This document shows, piece after piece, positions 1-7,924 of a DNA stretch of 9,810 bases. The stretch covers positions 1 to 9,810 of the forward strand of contig JAEYWW010000211.1 in the NCBI GenBank assembly GCA_023428805.1, given 5' to 3'. Within the stretch, counting starts at the first letter, position 1. Every line of letters starts with the position of its first letter. Under the pieces are notes generated by a model. That model made no database searches, was not told the DNA's origin, and saw only the letters and a program-made list of their open reading frames with translations. The position numbers were made by a program, and so were the translations under genes. This DNA is from Armatimonadota bacterium. Its GTDB lineage: Bacteria > Armatimonadota > Fimbriimonadia > Fimbriimonadales > Fimbriimonadaceae.

Positions 1-1906
1 GGTGGGAGAGGCCGTTGAAGCGAGTCAAGCCGCTGAACTTTGTTCCGTCCTTCAAGACCACCGTCAACTCCACCGTGCCCTGATCTTCCTCGGCAAAGAG
101 TTCGGGCAAGTCATATCTGAGCGATCCTCTTTCTTTAGCGACGAGGCTGTTGGTGAGCGCGTAGAGCGTGGTGGTGACTGGCTGCCCCTTCATTTCCGCG
201 TCAAGCCCGTAAAGCGCGCGTTCGCTCTTGACCGCAAAGGTGACAGCCGCATCGTCGGGAACACCACGCGGAAGAATGAACTGCGCGGAGTTGTGCACTC
301 CGTAGACGACCGGGGTTTGATCCGAACGACCGAAAAGCATGACTCCAAGCTGGCCGCCATAGAGCATGGATTCGATGACTTCCTTCAGCTTTGGAGTCAA
401 ATTACCAAACTTGATTGATGCCGCCGACGCCTGAGCATCCCGCTTCTGGTCGGGGCTCAGCAATCCGTAGGCCCGCAGGATCACAGTCTGGTTGGAGTAG
501 GAAGCGGGATGCTTGAAAGTGCGTGCGGCCAGGTCCAGACAGCCCTCAATCGCGTAGCCCTCGGATGCCAGGGCGACGGCGGTGAGCTGATCAAGCGGCG
601 TTCTGCCTGTGGCGTGGAGAGTGCGGAGGAGGCGGGCGGACTCACGGCGGGGGAATCTGTCCAGCCGGCTATTGGCTGGTTCGTCGGGGCGGAAAATGAG
701 CCAGCCCGATTCTTCTGTTGCGATGCAGCGGCGCTCATAAAGCTGCTGGATGACCCTGCCCAGTGCGGCTGGGCTGCTGGCGAACGATCTCAGCATGAGA
801 AAGCTGGCGTCGGGGATCAATGCGACCACATCTTTTGCTTGAGATTGAGCGAGCTGGCGAAAGACATCGTCCGCGTAATCGGTCAGCACCGCGTCTGCAT
901 CAAGATTCAACACCCGATCCCGCAATTCGGGAGTTGACTCCAGCGGCCACGCTCCCGGTTTTGAGAGCGGGCGGAGAAACTTCCATGATTCCGGCGGCTC
1001 GAAGAGTGTGGTGAAGGAATCAAGCAGAGGGTCTTGGCTCTGAACCCGGGGAGTCAAGCGGATCGGGGTGAACTCACGCACCTGCCCGGCAGACTGATCG
1101 TCTCCAACTATGTTGAGAATGACCATGAGTGCTCCTGCACGGTTTTCGATGGACAGGTAAGCCTGATTCAGTCTTCCGAACTGCGCAAATTGGTACACGT
1201 CAACGGTTGTCGGGAGCTTGCCCTCTTCGGAGGTTTGAAGGAAGCCCTTCGCTGATAGTGAATCCACAAAGGAACCTGCTTCCTTGCGGAAGCCATCCAG
1301 CATTTGTGGAAATTGGGGAGGGAGCGCACGGATGTGTCCGTTTTCTTGCGCCATGTAGATGGATTTTTGATCGTTTGAGGTTGCCGCGATCTCCTTCGCT
1401 CCCATCGCGTGCAGAACCTGCAGGCTCAACCTGGATATGGGCAGGCTCTTCTTGAGGATGTCGATGCGATTCCGGCGGGGATCATTGCCATCGATGATCT
1501 GCTCAAGCCGGACCAGCTCCTCCATCACTTCGCGCACGGCTTTGTCATCGAGTTTGGGCGGCACCGGGTTGTCGTCGAGCCATTTCTGCACTGCGGCGAC
1601 TCTCGCTTCATATTCGGAATCCTCCTGGATCGGCCAGGGAGCAGAGAAGATGACCCGCCCCGCATCCTCCCGCCACGAAGCCTGGCATGCACTCGCGAGT
1701 GCATCGAGCGTGGCTCTAAAAGGCCGTTGGGAAACCTTGATGTAAACATAATCACTCTCTGGCGCGCCCTGAACTTTGATTTCGATTCCGGCCTGCCTGC
1801 CCAGCTCGGACATGACAGCTCCGAGGAGGGCAGGTTCGCCTTCCAGAGAAACGGGTTTGTTCAGGGGATCAATGGAGGCTAGGAGAAGAGCGATGGCTGT
1901 CAGCAT
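1..1906 (-). CDS. Paralogue A: exported STN-like domain protein, C-terminus cut by window edge
   Basis: The frame is open from ATG at 1906 to the left edge, giving 635 codons with no stop. Its paralogues have 690 and 695 residues, so about 50 residues probably lie outside. A short hydrophobic N-terminus (MLTAIALLLAS) looks like an export signal. Residues about 19-90 resemble an STN domain (ELGRQAGIEIKV, then DYVYIKV, RATLD, VIFSAPWP). WLDDNPVPP, VLHAMGAKEIA and LNLDADAVLTDYADD followed by ALIPD are shared with the other three paralogues. The start is supported by AAGGAG 7 nt upstream, inside the end of paralogue B. ATGCTGA overlaps B's stop by 7 nt, so A is probably translated by coupling from the B message. 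Closest relative in the window is B. STN domains are known from secretins and TonB-dependent receptors, where they face the periplasm. No pore or barrel follows here, so the function is unknown. Reading frame is certain; domain assignment is by eye. Confidence 0.88.
   Translation of the reverse strand, partial: MLTAIALLLASIDPLNKPVSLEGEPALLGAVMSELGRQAGIEIKVQGAPESDYVYIKVSQRPFRATLDALASACQASWREDAGRVIFSAPWPIQEDSEYEARVAAVQKWLDDNPVPPKLDDKAVREVMEELVRLEQIIDGNDPRRNRIDILKKSLPISRLSLQVLHAMGAKEIAATSNDQKSIYMAQENGHIRALPPQFPQMLDGFRKEAGSFVDSLSAKGFLQTSEEGKLPTTVDVYQFAQFGRLNQAYLSIENRAGALMVILNIVGDDQSAGQVREFTPIRLTPRVQSQDPLLDSFTTLFEPPESWKFLRPLSKPGAWPLESTPELRDRVLNLDADAVLTDYADDVFRQLAQSQAKDVVALIPDASFLMLRSFASSPAALGRVIQQLYERRCIATEESGWLIFRPDEPANSRLDRFPRRESARLLRTLHATGRTPLDQLTAVALASEGYAIEGCLDLAARTFKHPASYSNQTVILRAYGLLSPDQKRDAQASAASIKFGNLTPKLKEVIESMLYGGQLGVMLFGRSDQTPVVYGVHNSAQFILPRGVPDDAAVTFAVKSERALYGLDAEMKGQPVTTTLYALTNSLVAKERGSLRYDLPELFAEEDQGTVELTVVLKDGTKFSGLTRFNGLSH
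1687..1704. repeat. 18-bp perfect palindrome inside paralogue A
   Basis: ATGCACTCGCGAGTGCAT is its own reverse complement. It lies in codons for DALASAC of the STN-like domain. The same position in B, C and D is not palindromic, so it may be chance; a binding site cannot be excluded. Confidence 0.6.
1755..1796. repeat. 42-bp perfect direct repeat, copy in paralogue A
   Basis: Identical over 42 bp to 3821-3862 and contains the palindrome GGCGCGCC. It encodes the QAGIEIKVQGAPE part of the STN-like domain. The equivalent stretches of C and D are only partly alike. Confidence 0.9.
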
Positions 1907-3972
1907 GAGGGTTCTCCTTGCGGGGTAGGTGTATTGGATCGGGTTGGAGGGCCAAACATCGTGTTCTTCCACTTCTCGCGAGCGGACTGCATCGCTGATT
2001 CCATCTGGGCATGGAAGTCCTCAGGCATGTCTTCGTACTTGCCGAATTTCGTCAGATGAGAAGCTCCATAGATGGGAACGTCGGCGCGGAATGCCGCACC
2101 ATTTGGCATGGACACCCACACATGCAATCTGCTCACTTCGACGTATGCAATCCGACGGGGATACGCGGCGCGAGTCCCGCCCGCTTTCTCATTGAAGACA
2201 ATCCTTTCGGCGAGTGCTGCATGAGTGGTCGGTTCGGGGCGCCAATCCCAGTCTTGAAAGATATGGGGCAGCTGCTCGCGTGTGACTGCGAAGGAAAGCG
2301 TTGCTTGATCTGGAATGCCAAAGGGCGCAAGGAAATTCGCTGAATCATGGATATCGCCAATGGCGGCGGGTTGGCCGGGCGATGCCTCCAATGGGGCTCG
2401 AAGCAGATTGGACGCCAGGAGCGCGTCGATTTCCGCCCGCATTGCTTTGGTCAGCTTCCCGTATTCAAGAGTCACATAGGATTCTTGTGCTTCCCGCTGC
2501 TGATGATGGGGGAGGAGCCCGAATGCGCGCAGGATGTTGGACTGATTCCTGTGCGACCGCACGAAGCCAAAAGTGCGGTCGGCAATAAACAAAGTGTTCT
2601 CAACGCTGAGTGAATCGGATGCCTGGGCGACATCAACGAGATCATCCAAACTCGGGCGTCCAGTTTTGTGGATTTCGCGGATCAGTCGGGCCGCTTCTGG
2701 TCGTGGGATTCTATCCTGCCGAACCCTGCGGTTCGAGAGGGACTTCATGAGGAAAGCGCCTTCCACCTCCTCGGCTGAGTATTGGGATGAGAAGATCCTC
2801 GCAACCGCCTCGCCCAGCGTGCCGGACTGCGCCATCAGAGAAGGCACTAGCATGTATGCAGAGTCGGGAATGATCGCAATCACATCTTTGTTCTTCGACT
2901 CGGACAATTGGCGGAAGACGTCGTCAGCGTAGTCGGTCAAGACCTCATCACGATCCAAATTGAGGATCCTCTCCAGAAGCGTGGGTGAGGGGATCGGCGG
3001 CCACTCCCGTGATTGAGATACGCTCCTGAGATCGTTCCAACTTTCCGGAACGACCAGCATGGTGCTGAAGGTGGCGAGCAAGTCTCGAGACGCTTCGCTT
3101 GCCTCCAGCTTTGGAAACGGAATCGACGCTGTGTCGCCAAGATGCCCCGAACCGTGTCTGCCGTCTCCCAGCAAGGTTATGGAGGAAGATGCGGAGAACT
3201 CAGATGTGCGTAATTGAAGGAAGTACTGATCGAGCCGCAAAGGGCGGGCATAAACAAACTCCCTGAGGCAAGAGGAGGTCTCACTCTGTTCGATCACCTG
3301 AATCAGGCCTTTGGAAGTGAGCAAGTCAGCGAAGTCGTTGTATTCGTTGGCAATGCTTTTGAAGACCTTTTGAACTTCCGGTGTGAGCTGCCTGATCCTT
3401 CCTCGGCCTTCGTTCATGGAGAGCACTCTCTCTCCGGGTGCGGTTCGCGCTATTTCTTCAGCGCCCAGCGTGTGGAGCAGCTTCAGGTGAACTCTATGAG
3501 CCGGAAGCCCCCACCTCATCTGATCAAGATTTGCTTGAATTTCTGTGGTTCGCGGAGACCTTGACTCCAAGACGAGAATCTTCTCGACAAACTCCCTCAC
3601 ATTGCTTTCATCAAGCTTTGCTGGAACAGGATTCTCGTTCAGCCAACGCTGAATGGCGCTCACTCGCTGTGCGTAGTCAGGATGCTCTCCAACCTGCGCG
3701 GCGGGAGCGGAGAAGATGACCTGTCCCGCATCAACTCTCCAGGACGCATCGCAGACCTTGGCAAAAAGATCAAGGGTCGCCCCGAGCGGGCGATTGGAGA
3801 TATTGACGTAGACATAATCCCTCTCTGGCGCGCCCTGAACTTTGATTTCGATTCCGGCCTGCTTCCCAATTGCGGCCATTGCGGAATCCAACCGCGTGGA
3901 ATCGCTTTCGTATGTTATGGGGGTGTCGAGTGGGCCTGGAACCGCAAGAGTCAGCGCAAGCAGGGCGAGCAT
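1900..3972 (-). CDS. Paralogue B: exported STN-like domain protein (690 aa)
   Basis: Complete gene of 690 residues. Residues 1-13 are a short signal-like segment (MLALLALTLAVPG) without a basic n-region. An STN-like domain spans about 18-90 (IGKQAGIEIKV, RDYVYVNI, GATLD, QVIFSAP). WLNENPVP is at 110-117, LLHTLGAEEIA at 165-175, LTDYADD at 345-351 and IIPD at 367-370. The last two belong to a proposed second STN-like module (about 342-410). The C-terminus is hydrophilic and proline-rich (PPTRSNTPTPQGEPS). The ATG is the only sensible start: an in-frame TAG lies four codons upstream, and that TAG is itself part of the -10-like box TAGAAT, 6 nt before ATG. B therefore probably opens its own leaderless transcript, which continues into A. 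The 33-bp gap to paralogue C holds that promoter. Most similar to A, sharing QAGIEIKVQGAPE with DNA identical over 42 bp. Function unknown; perhaps an envelope or periplasmic protein. Confidence 0.9.
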   Translation of the reverse strand: MLALLALTLAVPGPLDTPITYESDSTRLDSAMAAIGKQAGIEIKVQGAPERDYVYVNISNRPLGATLDLFAKVCDASWRVDAGQVIFSAPAAQVGEHPDYAQRVSAIQRWLNENPVPAKLDESNVREFVEKILVLESRSPRTTEIQANLDQMRWGLPAHRVHLKLLHTLGAEEIARTAPGERVLSMNEGRGRIRQLTPEVQKVFKSIANEYNDFADLLTSKGLIQVIEQSETSSCLREFVYARPLRLDQYFLQLRTSEFSASSSITLLGDGRHGSGHLGDTASIPFPKLEASEASRDLLATFSTMLVVPESWNDLRSVSQSREWPPIPSPTLLERILNLDRDEVLTDYADDVFRQLSESKNKDVIAIIPDSAYMLVPSLMAQSGTLGEAVARIFSSQYSAEEVEGAFLMKSLSNRRVRQDRIPRPEAARLIREIHKTGRPSLDDLVDVAQASDSLSVENTLFIADRTFGFVRSHRNQSNILRAFGLLPHHQQREAQESYVTLEYGKLTKAMRAEIDALLASNLLRAPLEASPGQPAAIGDIHDSANFLAPFGIPDQATLSFAVTREQLPHIFQDWDWRPEPTTHAALAERIVFNEKAGGTRAAYPRRIAYVEVSRLHVWVSMPNGAAFRADVPIYGASHLTKFGKYEDMPEDFHAQMESAMQSAREKWKNTMFGPPTRSNTPTPQGEPSC
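1914..1919 (-). promoter_or_regulatory. Shine-Dalgarno sequence of paralogue A
   Basis: AAGGAG on the minus strand, 7 nt before ATG 1906 and within the last codons of paralogue B. It is a near-perfect ribosome binding site, in contrast to the leaderless-type start of B, and it decides the start of A. Confidence 0.75.
3821..3862. repeat. 42-bp perfect direct repeat, copy in paralogue B
   Basis: Second copy of the repeat at 1755-1796, at the same place in the homologous gene and in the same orientation about 2.07 kb away. It is part of the coding sequence and not a mobile element. Confidence 0.9.
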
Positions 3973-3978
3973 AGATTC

Positions 3979-3987
3979 ATTCTATGC
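3979..3987 (-). promoter_or_regulatory. Putative leaderless promoter -10 box of paralogue B
   Basis: On the minus strand this reads GCATAGAAT, ending 6 nt before ATG 3972 in the 33-bp gap after paralogue C. It matches the D box (GCATAAAAT) in sequence and spacing. The TAG in the box is an in-frame stop, so it also fixes the start of B. No Shine-Dalgarno precedes B, in keeping with leaderless translation. No clear -35 was seen. Confidence 0.5.
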
Positions 3988-4005
3988 CATGCCGAGCGTG
4001 AATGG

Positions 4006-5767
4006 CTAGTTTTTATGTTCGATCTGGAAGCCAGCCGTTCGTCCATCCGGGAAAATGACTTCCATCGACAGGCTTCCGCCGGGGGCGTTCTTCAGAATCC
4101 GCACTTTGATCAGCGTGCCTTCCGGCGGCCCGTCGGGGAAATGGATGGCGGGAGACACGGCGATGCCGTTCTGGGCGGCAGAGACAGGCTTCTGCGAATC
4201 GCGTTTCGGGTCATAGATGACGGCAGATCGGTGATAGATCAGCCTCTCCACCATCCTTGTCGAGCGACGACCATTCGAGGACAGCCTCGCCTTCCACCGC
4301 CCTTTTCCTCGCATAGCCAGGCATGCGTCCGCAGAATCGGAGCAGGTCCATGTTCGTTGAAAGCACACGGTCATCGTCCACGCACATCTGCGCAAAGCCG
4401 ATGGAAAACGCAAGGCCGGGGTCTGAACTTGTGGCGGCGGCGAGGTCCGCGACGCGCTCCACGTCAAGTTTGCCCTGCTTCCGACCGTCGCGGATGAGTT
4501 CTGCAAGCAGCCGACGCGGCATTCTTGCCTGCCTGATTTCATCCAGGTTCGCGGGGCGGACGATCATCGCTCCGTCCTGCTCGCGCACCTCGCCTCCGGT
4601 GTAATAAGCCCGCCGGAGAAAGTCGCCGATGCTGCCCGAATGTTGTCCGCCGAAGGCGGCGAAGACCATCATGCCAAACGCGCCGTCGGGAATGATCGCG
4701 GCCAGATCGCGCTTCCGGCTTTCGGACAACTGGCGCAGTGGTTCGTCCACATAGTCTGTGAGAACCTCATCCTTGTCCAGATTCACCAGGCGGGCCACCA
4801 CCTGCTCGGGCAGAGGCTTCTCGGGCGTGGAGTCTCGGTGAGCCATCAGCATCTTCCATTCTTCGGAGGGCAGAAGCACCTCCTGCATCGCCGCGAAATC
4901 ATCCTCGACTGCATGTGATTCAGGCATCTCGTAGGTTGTGATGGTGCGGTGATGGGAAATTTCAATCTGGTTCTGCGGACCGCCGAAAAACGTTATTCTT
5001 GAGGAAATCTGGTCGTAATCGTTGGAGATTTCCAGCAGGCAGTCCTTCAATTCTGCGAACTCGGTGATGGCATGGCTGTGGACCGATGATCCGCTTTCCA
5101 TGCCGTTTGGCTCCAAGTGCTTTCCGCGCGACTGCAGGAGGGTTTGGTAGAACAAGCCTTCCTTGACAAAATCATCGAAAACTCTGGGCGCGGTCTTGGG
5201 CAGCTTCTTCACGAGTTTGCCGCCCCCGAGTGTGAAATAGGCGGACTCGCCGATCCCGATGCGGGCGATCTCTTCGGCTCCGATTTCGTGGATCAGCCGC
5301 ATCTGTGCCCGGCTTGCGGGTGATGAGTTGCTCAGTTGGGTGACAGCGCTCCCCGAAGGCCTCCCACCTGCAAGAATGGAGCCGTCGATGATCTTGTTGG
5401 CTGATTCCCTCGTCAACGCTTCGGGAATGGGATTCTCGTTCAGCCATTTCTGCACCGCGCGGCGGCGGCTCTCCCGCTCGACCCGTCCGTCGGGCGGCCA
5501 GGGCGCGGAGAAGACCACTGAATCCCCGGTTTCCCGCCAGGTCGCCTGGCAGGTCCACGCGAGGAGGTCGAGCGTGCCGCGGATCGACCGATCCCGGACT
5601 CGAACGTATACGAAGTCGTGCTCCGGCGCGCCGCGGACGACGATCTCAATCCCCGCCTGACTCCCCAATTCACGGGCAAGGGAAGAAAGCGGCACCGAAC
5701 CGGACTCGATAGACACTGTTTGATCCAGCGGATTCTGAGCCACCGCGAGCGCGAGGAACGTGATCAC
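4006..5767 (-). pseudogene. Paralogue C: STN-like domain protein disrupted by a frameshift
   Basis: Starts at GTG 5767 with AGGTGA just upstream overlapping the stop of paralogue D, so it is the second gene of the D-C unit. The intact frame runs to residue 504 and keeps the family order: signal MITFLALAVA, STN-like domain about 18-90 (QAGIEIVVRGAPE), WLNENPIP at 109-116, LIHEIGAEEIARI at 158-170, DKDEVLTDYVDE at 331-342 and IIPD at 358-361. After SSLDK the frame is lost. Fourteen unrelated residues follow to TGA at 4213-4211, while family-like sequence (MVERLIY, then SPAIHFPDGPPEG) continues in the next frame from 4254 to TAG at 4008-4006. A, B and D all have four residues (12 nt) between the K/P of the 'L.[KP]' segment and the residue aligned with M; C has one nucleotide. 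Without the lesion it would be about 590 residues, shorter than B and D because it lacks their final roughly 100 residues. A 518-residue truncated product with both STN-like modules could still be made, so complete loss of function is not certain. Confidence 0.78.
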
Positions 5768-5770
5768 GGT

Positions 5771-5776
5771 TCACCT
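5771..5776 (-). promoter_or_regulatory. Shine-Dalgarno sequence of paralogue C
   Basis: AGGTGA on the minus strand overlaps the TAG stop of paralogue D and precedes GTG 5767, with 7 nt from the AGG core to the start. It supports GTG as the start of C and translation from the D message. Confidence 0.65.
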
Positions 5777-7862
5777 AGGGCGGGGGAGGGTTGCGACGGG
5801 TTGGCGGCTGAATGTCCATATCCTTTACTTCATCCCTCTTCTTCTGAAGCAGTTCGTTGAATTCCTTCAGCGTGTCGGCGGGAAGCTGGTCGAAGGGCAC
5901 AAACTTGGTCTTCGCTTTTGGCCCGCCGAAATCCAGGACTTTCTGGAAGAAGAGTTCTCCCAATGCCAATTCCACATGAAATTTCTTTTGTGGTGCGAAC
6001 GCGAAGAGCTTGTAGTACGACATGTAGTCTTCGCCTCCCTTTTCCGCATAGGCTTTGCTCCATGCAAGCTGATCCAAGTTGATGGGAGAAGCGTAGCTAC
6101 CTTCCCCTTGTTGAGCATAAAGCATATCCTTCGAGGTGAATCTGAGGGTGATTGGGGCGTTGTTGGGAATGCCTTCGGGGTATTTCACCGCCGGGTGCAT
6201 CGTCATCCCGCCATCCATGTAGAAATTCTCGTTGCTGACCTCCAAAGCCTCCTTGGTAATGAGGGTGGATGTGCCCGCATAAAGCATCTTCTCCATGATG
6301 GATCGTTGAGCTTTGTTCAGGCTGCCGTATGTGATCGTGACCGGTCTTTCCTTCATATTCCGTCGCTGACCGGCGGGGAAGTTGCCGTAGAACCGAAGCA
6401 TTTGGGGATCGGCCATTCCCAAGTTGATTTCGCCCAGAACCAGGCCCGCAATCGAAACGGCGAACATGAGGCTCATGTCGTCTTCCGTTGCGGCGGCGAG
6501 TTCCGCGCAAGTGTCCAGATCGGCTTCGCCTGCAGGCATGGCCTTGTGGATCATGTTCGCCGTCGCCTCGCGGGGAACACGCATCTTCCGCGATTGAACG
6601 AGGTCCTCGGGGCGGAAGATGAGGGACTTCTCGCCTTCAATCACCTCGCCGCCGTTGAACATGTAAAAGGAGCGCAGCAGGGCTCCGACCGACATTTCGC
6701 TGCCTGCGCCGCCCAGCCTGCCCATAGTCGCGATCAGAAAGGCCGCATCGGGAATAATCGCCACCGCATCAATGCTGCGGGTCTTGGCAAGGAATCGGAT
6801 CGGATCGTCTGCGTAGTCGGTCAAAATCTCGTCCTTGTCCATGCTGATCAGCCGATCTCGAATCGCCTGGGAGATTCTGGGTTGACCTCCGTTGGCGGCG
6901 GGATTGGGGGCGTCTGGTAGCTTTGTCCAGTCTTCGGGGAGCGGGAATCCCTCGGTGAATTTCGAAAAGGCATCATCCTGAGGAGGCTGCTCGCTTGACA
7001 TTCCGTTCATCGTGGTGATGCTGATGTCGCCATTCAGCACGGTGCCTTCTTGTTCGCTGGAACCGGCGATCAGCGACATGCTGATCTGACCGAATTGATT
7101 CTGAAACCGGACGAACCAGCTGTCCACCTTGCTGAAATCAGCATAGAAATAGGTGTGAAGGGAACCGAGGTAGTAGCCCTGGTCCTCCACTTCGGCCTGG
7201 GCTCCTCGCGCGGAAACCAGGTCCTTATATGAGGCGGCCTCCCGCATGAAATCAGCGATCATGGCCTTCGCGCTTGCGGGGAGCGCGTGGATGCGGGGAT
7301 TGCCGCTCAGTGAGTAGATGCGGGAATCTCCGAGTTCAATCTCTGAGATTTCGTCCGCCCCGATGGCATGGAGCAGACGCACTTGAAGTCGTCCCAAGGG
7401 TGCCTTGCGATCCAAATCGTTGATCTGCTGCCAGTTGTAGCCCTCTCCGGCTCCCTTGTTCAGCCTCAAGGCCTCTTCGATCAGGGCTTTGCCGGTCGCG
7501 GCAGTCAGGGCGGGCGGCACCGGGTTCTTGTCGAGCCACTCCTGGATCATCTTTCGACGGAGTTCCTGACTTTCTTTGTCGCTGGGAGGCCAGGGCGCGG
7601 ACAGAATGATCTCGCCGCCTTCCTCCCGCCAAGCGGCCTTGGAGGCTTCTGCGATCAGGTCGAGGGTCGAGCGCAGGGAACGCTTGTCCAAGTGGACATA
7701 GACGTAATCCCGAAGCGGCGCCCCGGTGACTTTGATCCTGATTCCGGCCTGTCGCCCGATTTCGTCGAGCACGACATCCATCCGGCTTGGTTGATTGTCA
7801 AGCGTGATCGGAGCGTCCAGCGGACTCTGAACCATCGCCATTGCCAGAAAGCAGGCAAGCAT
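5775..7862 (-). CDS. Paralogue D: exported STN-like domain protein (695 aa)
   Basis: First gene of the array in transcriptional order and complete. A short signal-like N-terminus (MLACFLAMAMVQS) precedes PLDAPIT. The STN-like domain is about 18-90 (EIGRQAGIRIKV, RDYVYVHL, RSTLD, EIILSAPWPP). WLDKNPVPP is at 109-117 and LLHAIGADEIS at 163-173. LTDYADDPIRFLA (347-359) leads to IIPD (369-372) and then VGALLRSFY...GGEV...SLIFRPED (392-420), which reads as a second STN-like beta-alpha-beta unit. KMRVPRE and LDTCAELAAATE follow, then a C-terminal region ending in a proline-rich tail (RRNPPPP). The ATG is fixed by an in-frame TAA four codons upstream that lies within the -10-like box TAAAAT, 6 nt before ATG. 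C follows 7 nt downstream. Among the paralogues it shares most with C in the second half (LRxxY...GGEV...RP; L-A-A-A-T). No pore or barrel domain is present. Function unknown. Confidence 0.9.
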   Translation of the reverse strand: MLACFLAMAMVQSPLDAPITLDNQPSRMDVVLDEIGRQAGIRIKVTGAPLRDYVYVHLDKRSLRSTLDLIAEASKAAWREEGGEIILSAPWPPSDKESQELRRKMIQEWLDKNPVPPALTAATGKALIEEALRLNKGAGEGYNWQQINDLDRKAPLGRLQVRLLHAIGADEISEIELGDSRIYSLSGNPRIHALPASAKAMIADFMREAASYKDLVSARGAQAEVEDQGYYLGSLHTYFYADFSKVDSWFVRFQNQFGQISMSLIAGSSEQEGTVLNGDISITTMNGMSSEQPPQDDAFSKFTEGFPLPEDWTKLPDAPNPAANGGQPRISQAIRDRLISMDKDEILTDYADDPIRFLAKTRSIDAVAIIPDAAFLIATMGRLGGAGSEMSVGALLRSFYMFNGGEVIEGEKSLIFRPEDLVQSRKMRVPREATANMIHKAMPAGEADLDTCAELAAATEDDMSLMFAVSIAGLVLGEINLGMADPQMLRFYGNFPAGQRRNMKERPVTITYGSLNKAQRSIMEKMLYAGTSTLITKEALEVSNENFYMDGGMTMHPAVKYPEGIPNNAPITLRFTSKDMLYAQQGEGSYASPINLDQLAWSKAYAEKGGEDYMSYYKLFAFAPQKKFHVELALGELFFQKVLDFGGPKAKTKFVPFDQLPADTLKEFNELLQKKRDEVKDMDIQPPTRRNPPPP

Positions 7863-7868
7863 GTGATT

Positions 7869-7877
7869 ATTTTATGC
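7869..7877 (-). promoter_or_regulatory. Putative leaderless promoter -10 box of paralogue D
   Basis: On the minus strand this reads GCATAAAAT. TAAAAT differs from TATAAT at one position and ends 6 nt before ATG 7862, so transcription would begin at or next to the start codon. The same GCATARAAT-N6-ATG layout occurs before paralogue B. The in-frame TAA within the box excludes an upstream extension of the protein. No convincing -35 element was seen. Confidence 0.5.
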
Positions 7878-7924
7878 TTATTGAGATCGTTTGGGTGCAG
7901 AGTTTTGCATCGTTCTGAATGAAT

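Noticed and set aside
4206..4275. Programmed ribosomal frameshifting in paralogue C
   Set aside because: There is no slippery heptamer, stop-codon context or hairpin that I can see at the junction, and about four residues present in all paralogues are missing. A deletion explains both.
3682..4497. A 271-codon plus-strand frame across the B/C junction
   Set aside because: It is antisense to the ends of two conserved genes, and its product has low-complexity, arginine-rich shadow composition.
5760..6920. A long open frame on the plus strand (386 codons) opposite paralogue D
   Set aside because: It is antisense to a gene with clear paralogue conservation. The translation shows no recognisable domain. 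GC-rich codon bias commonly opens such antisense frames.
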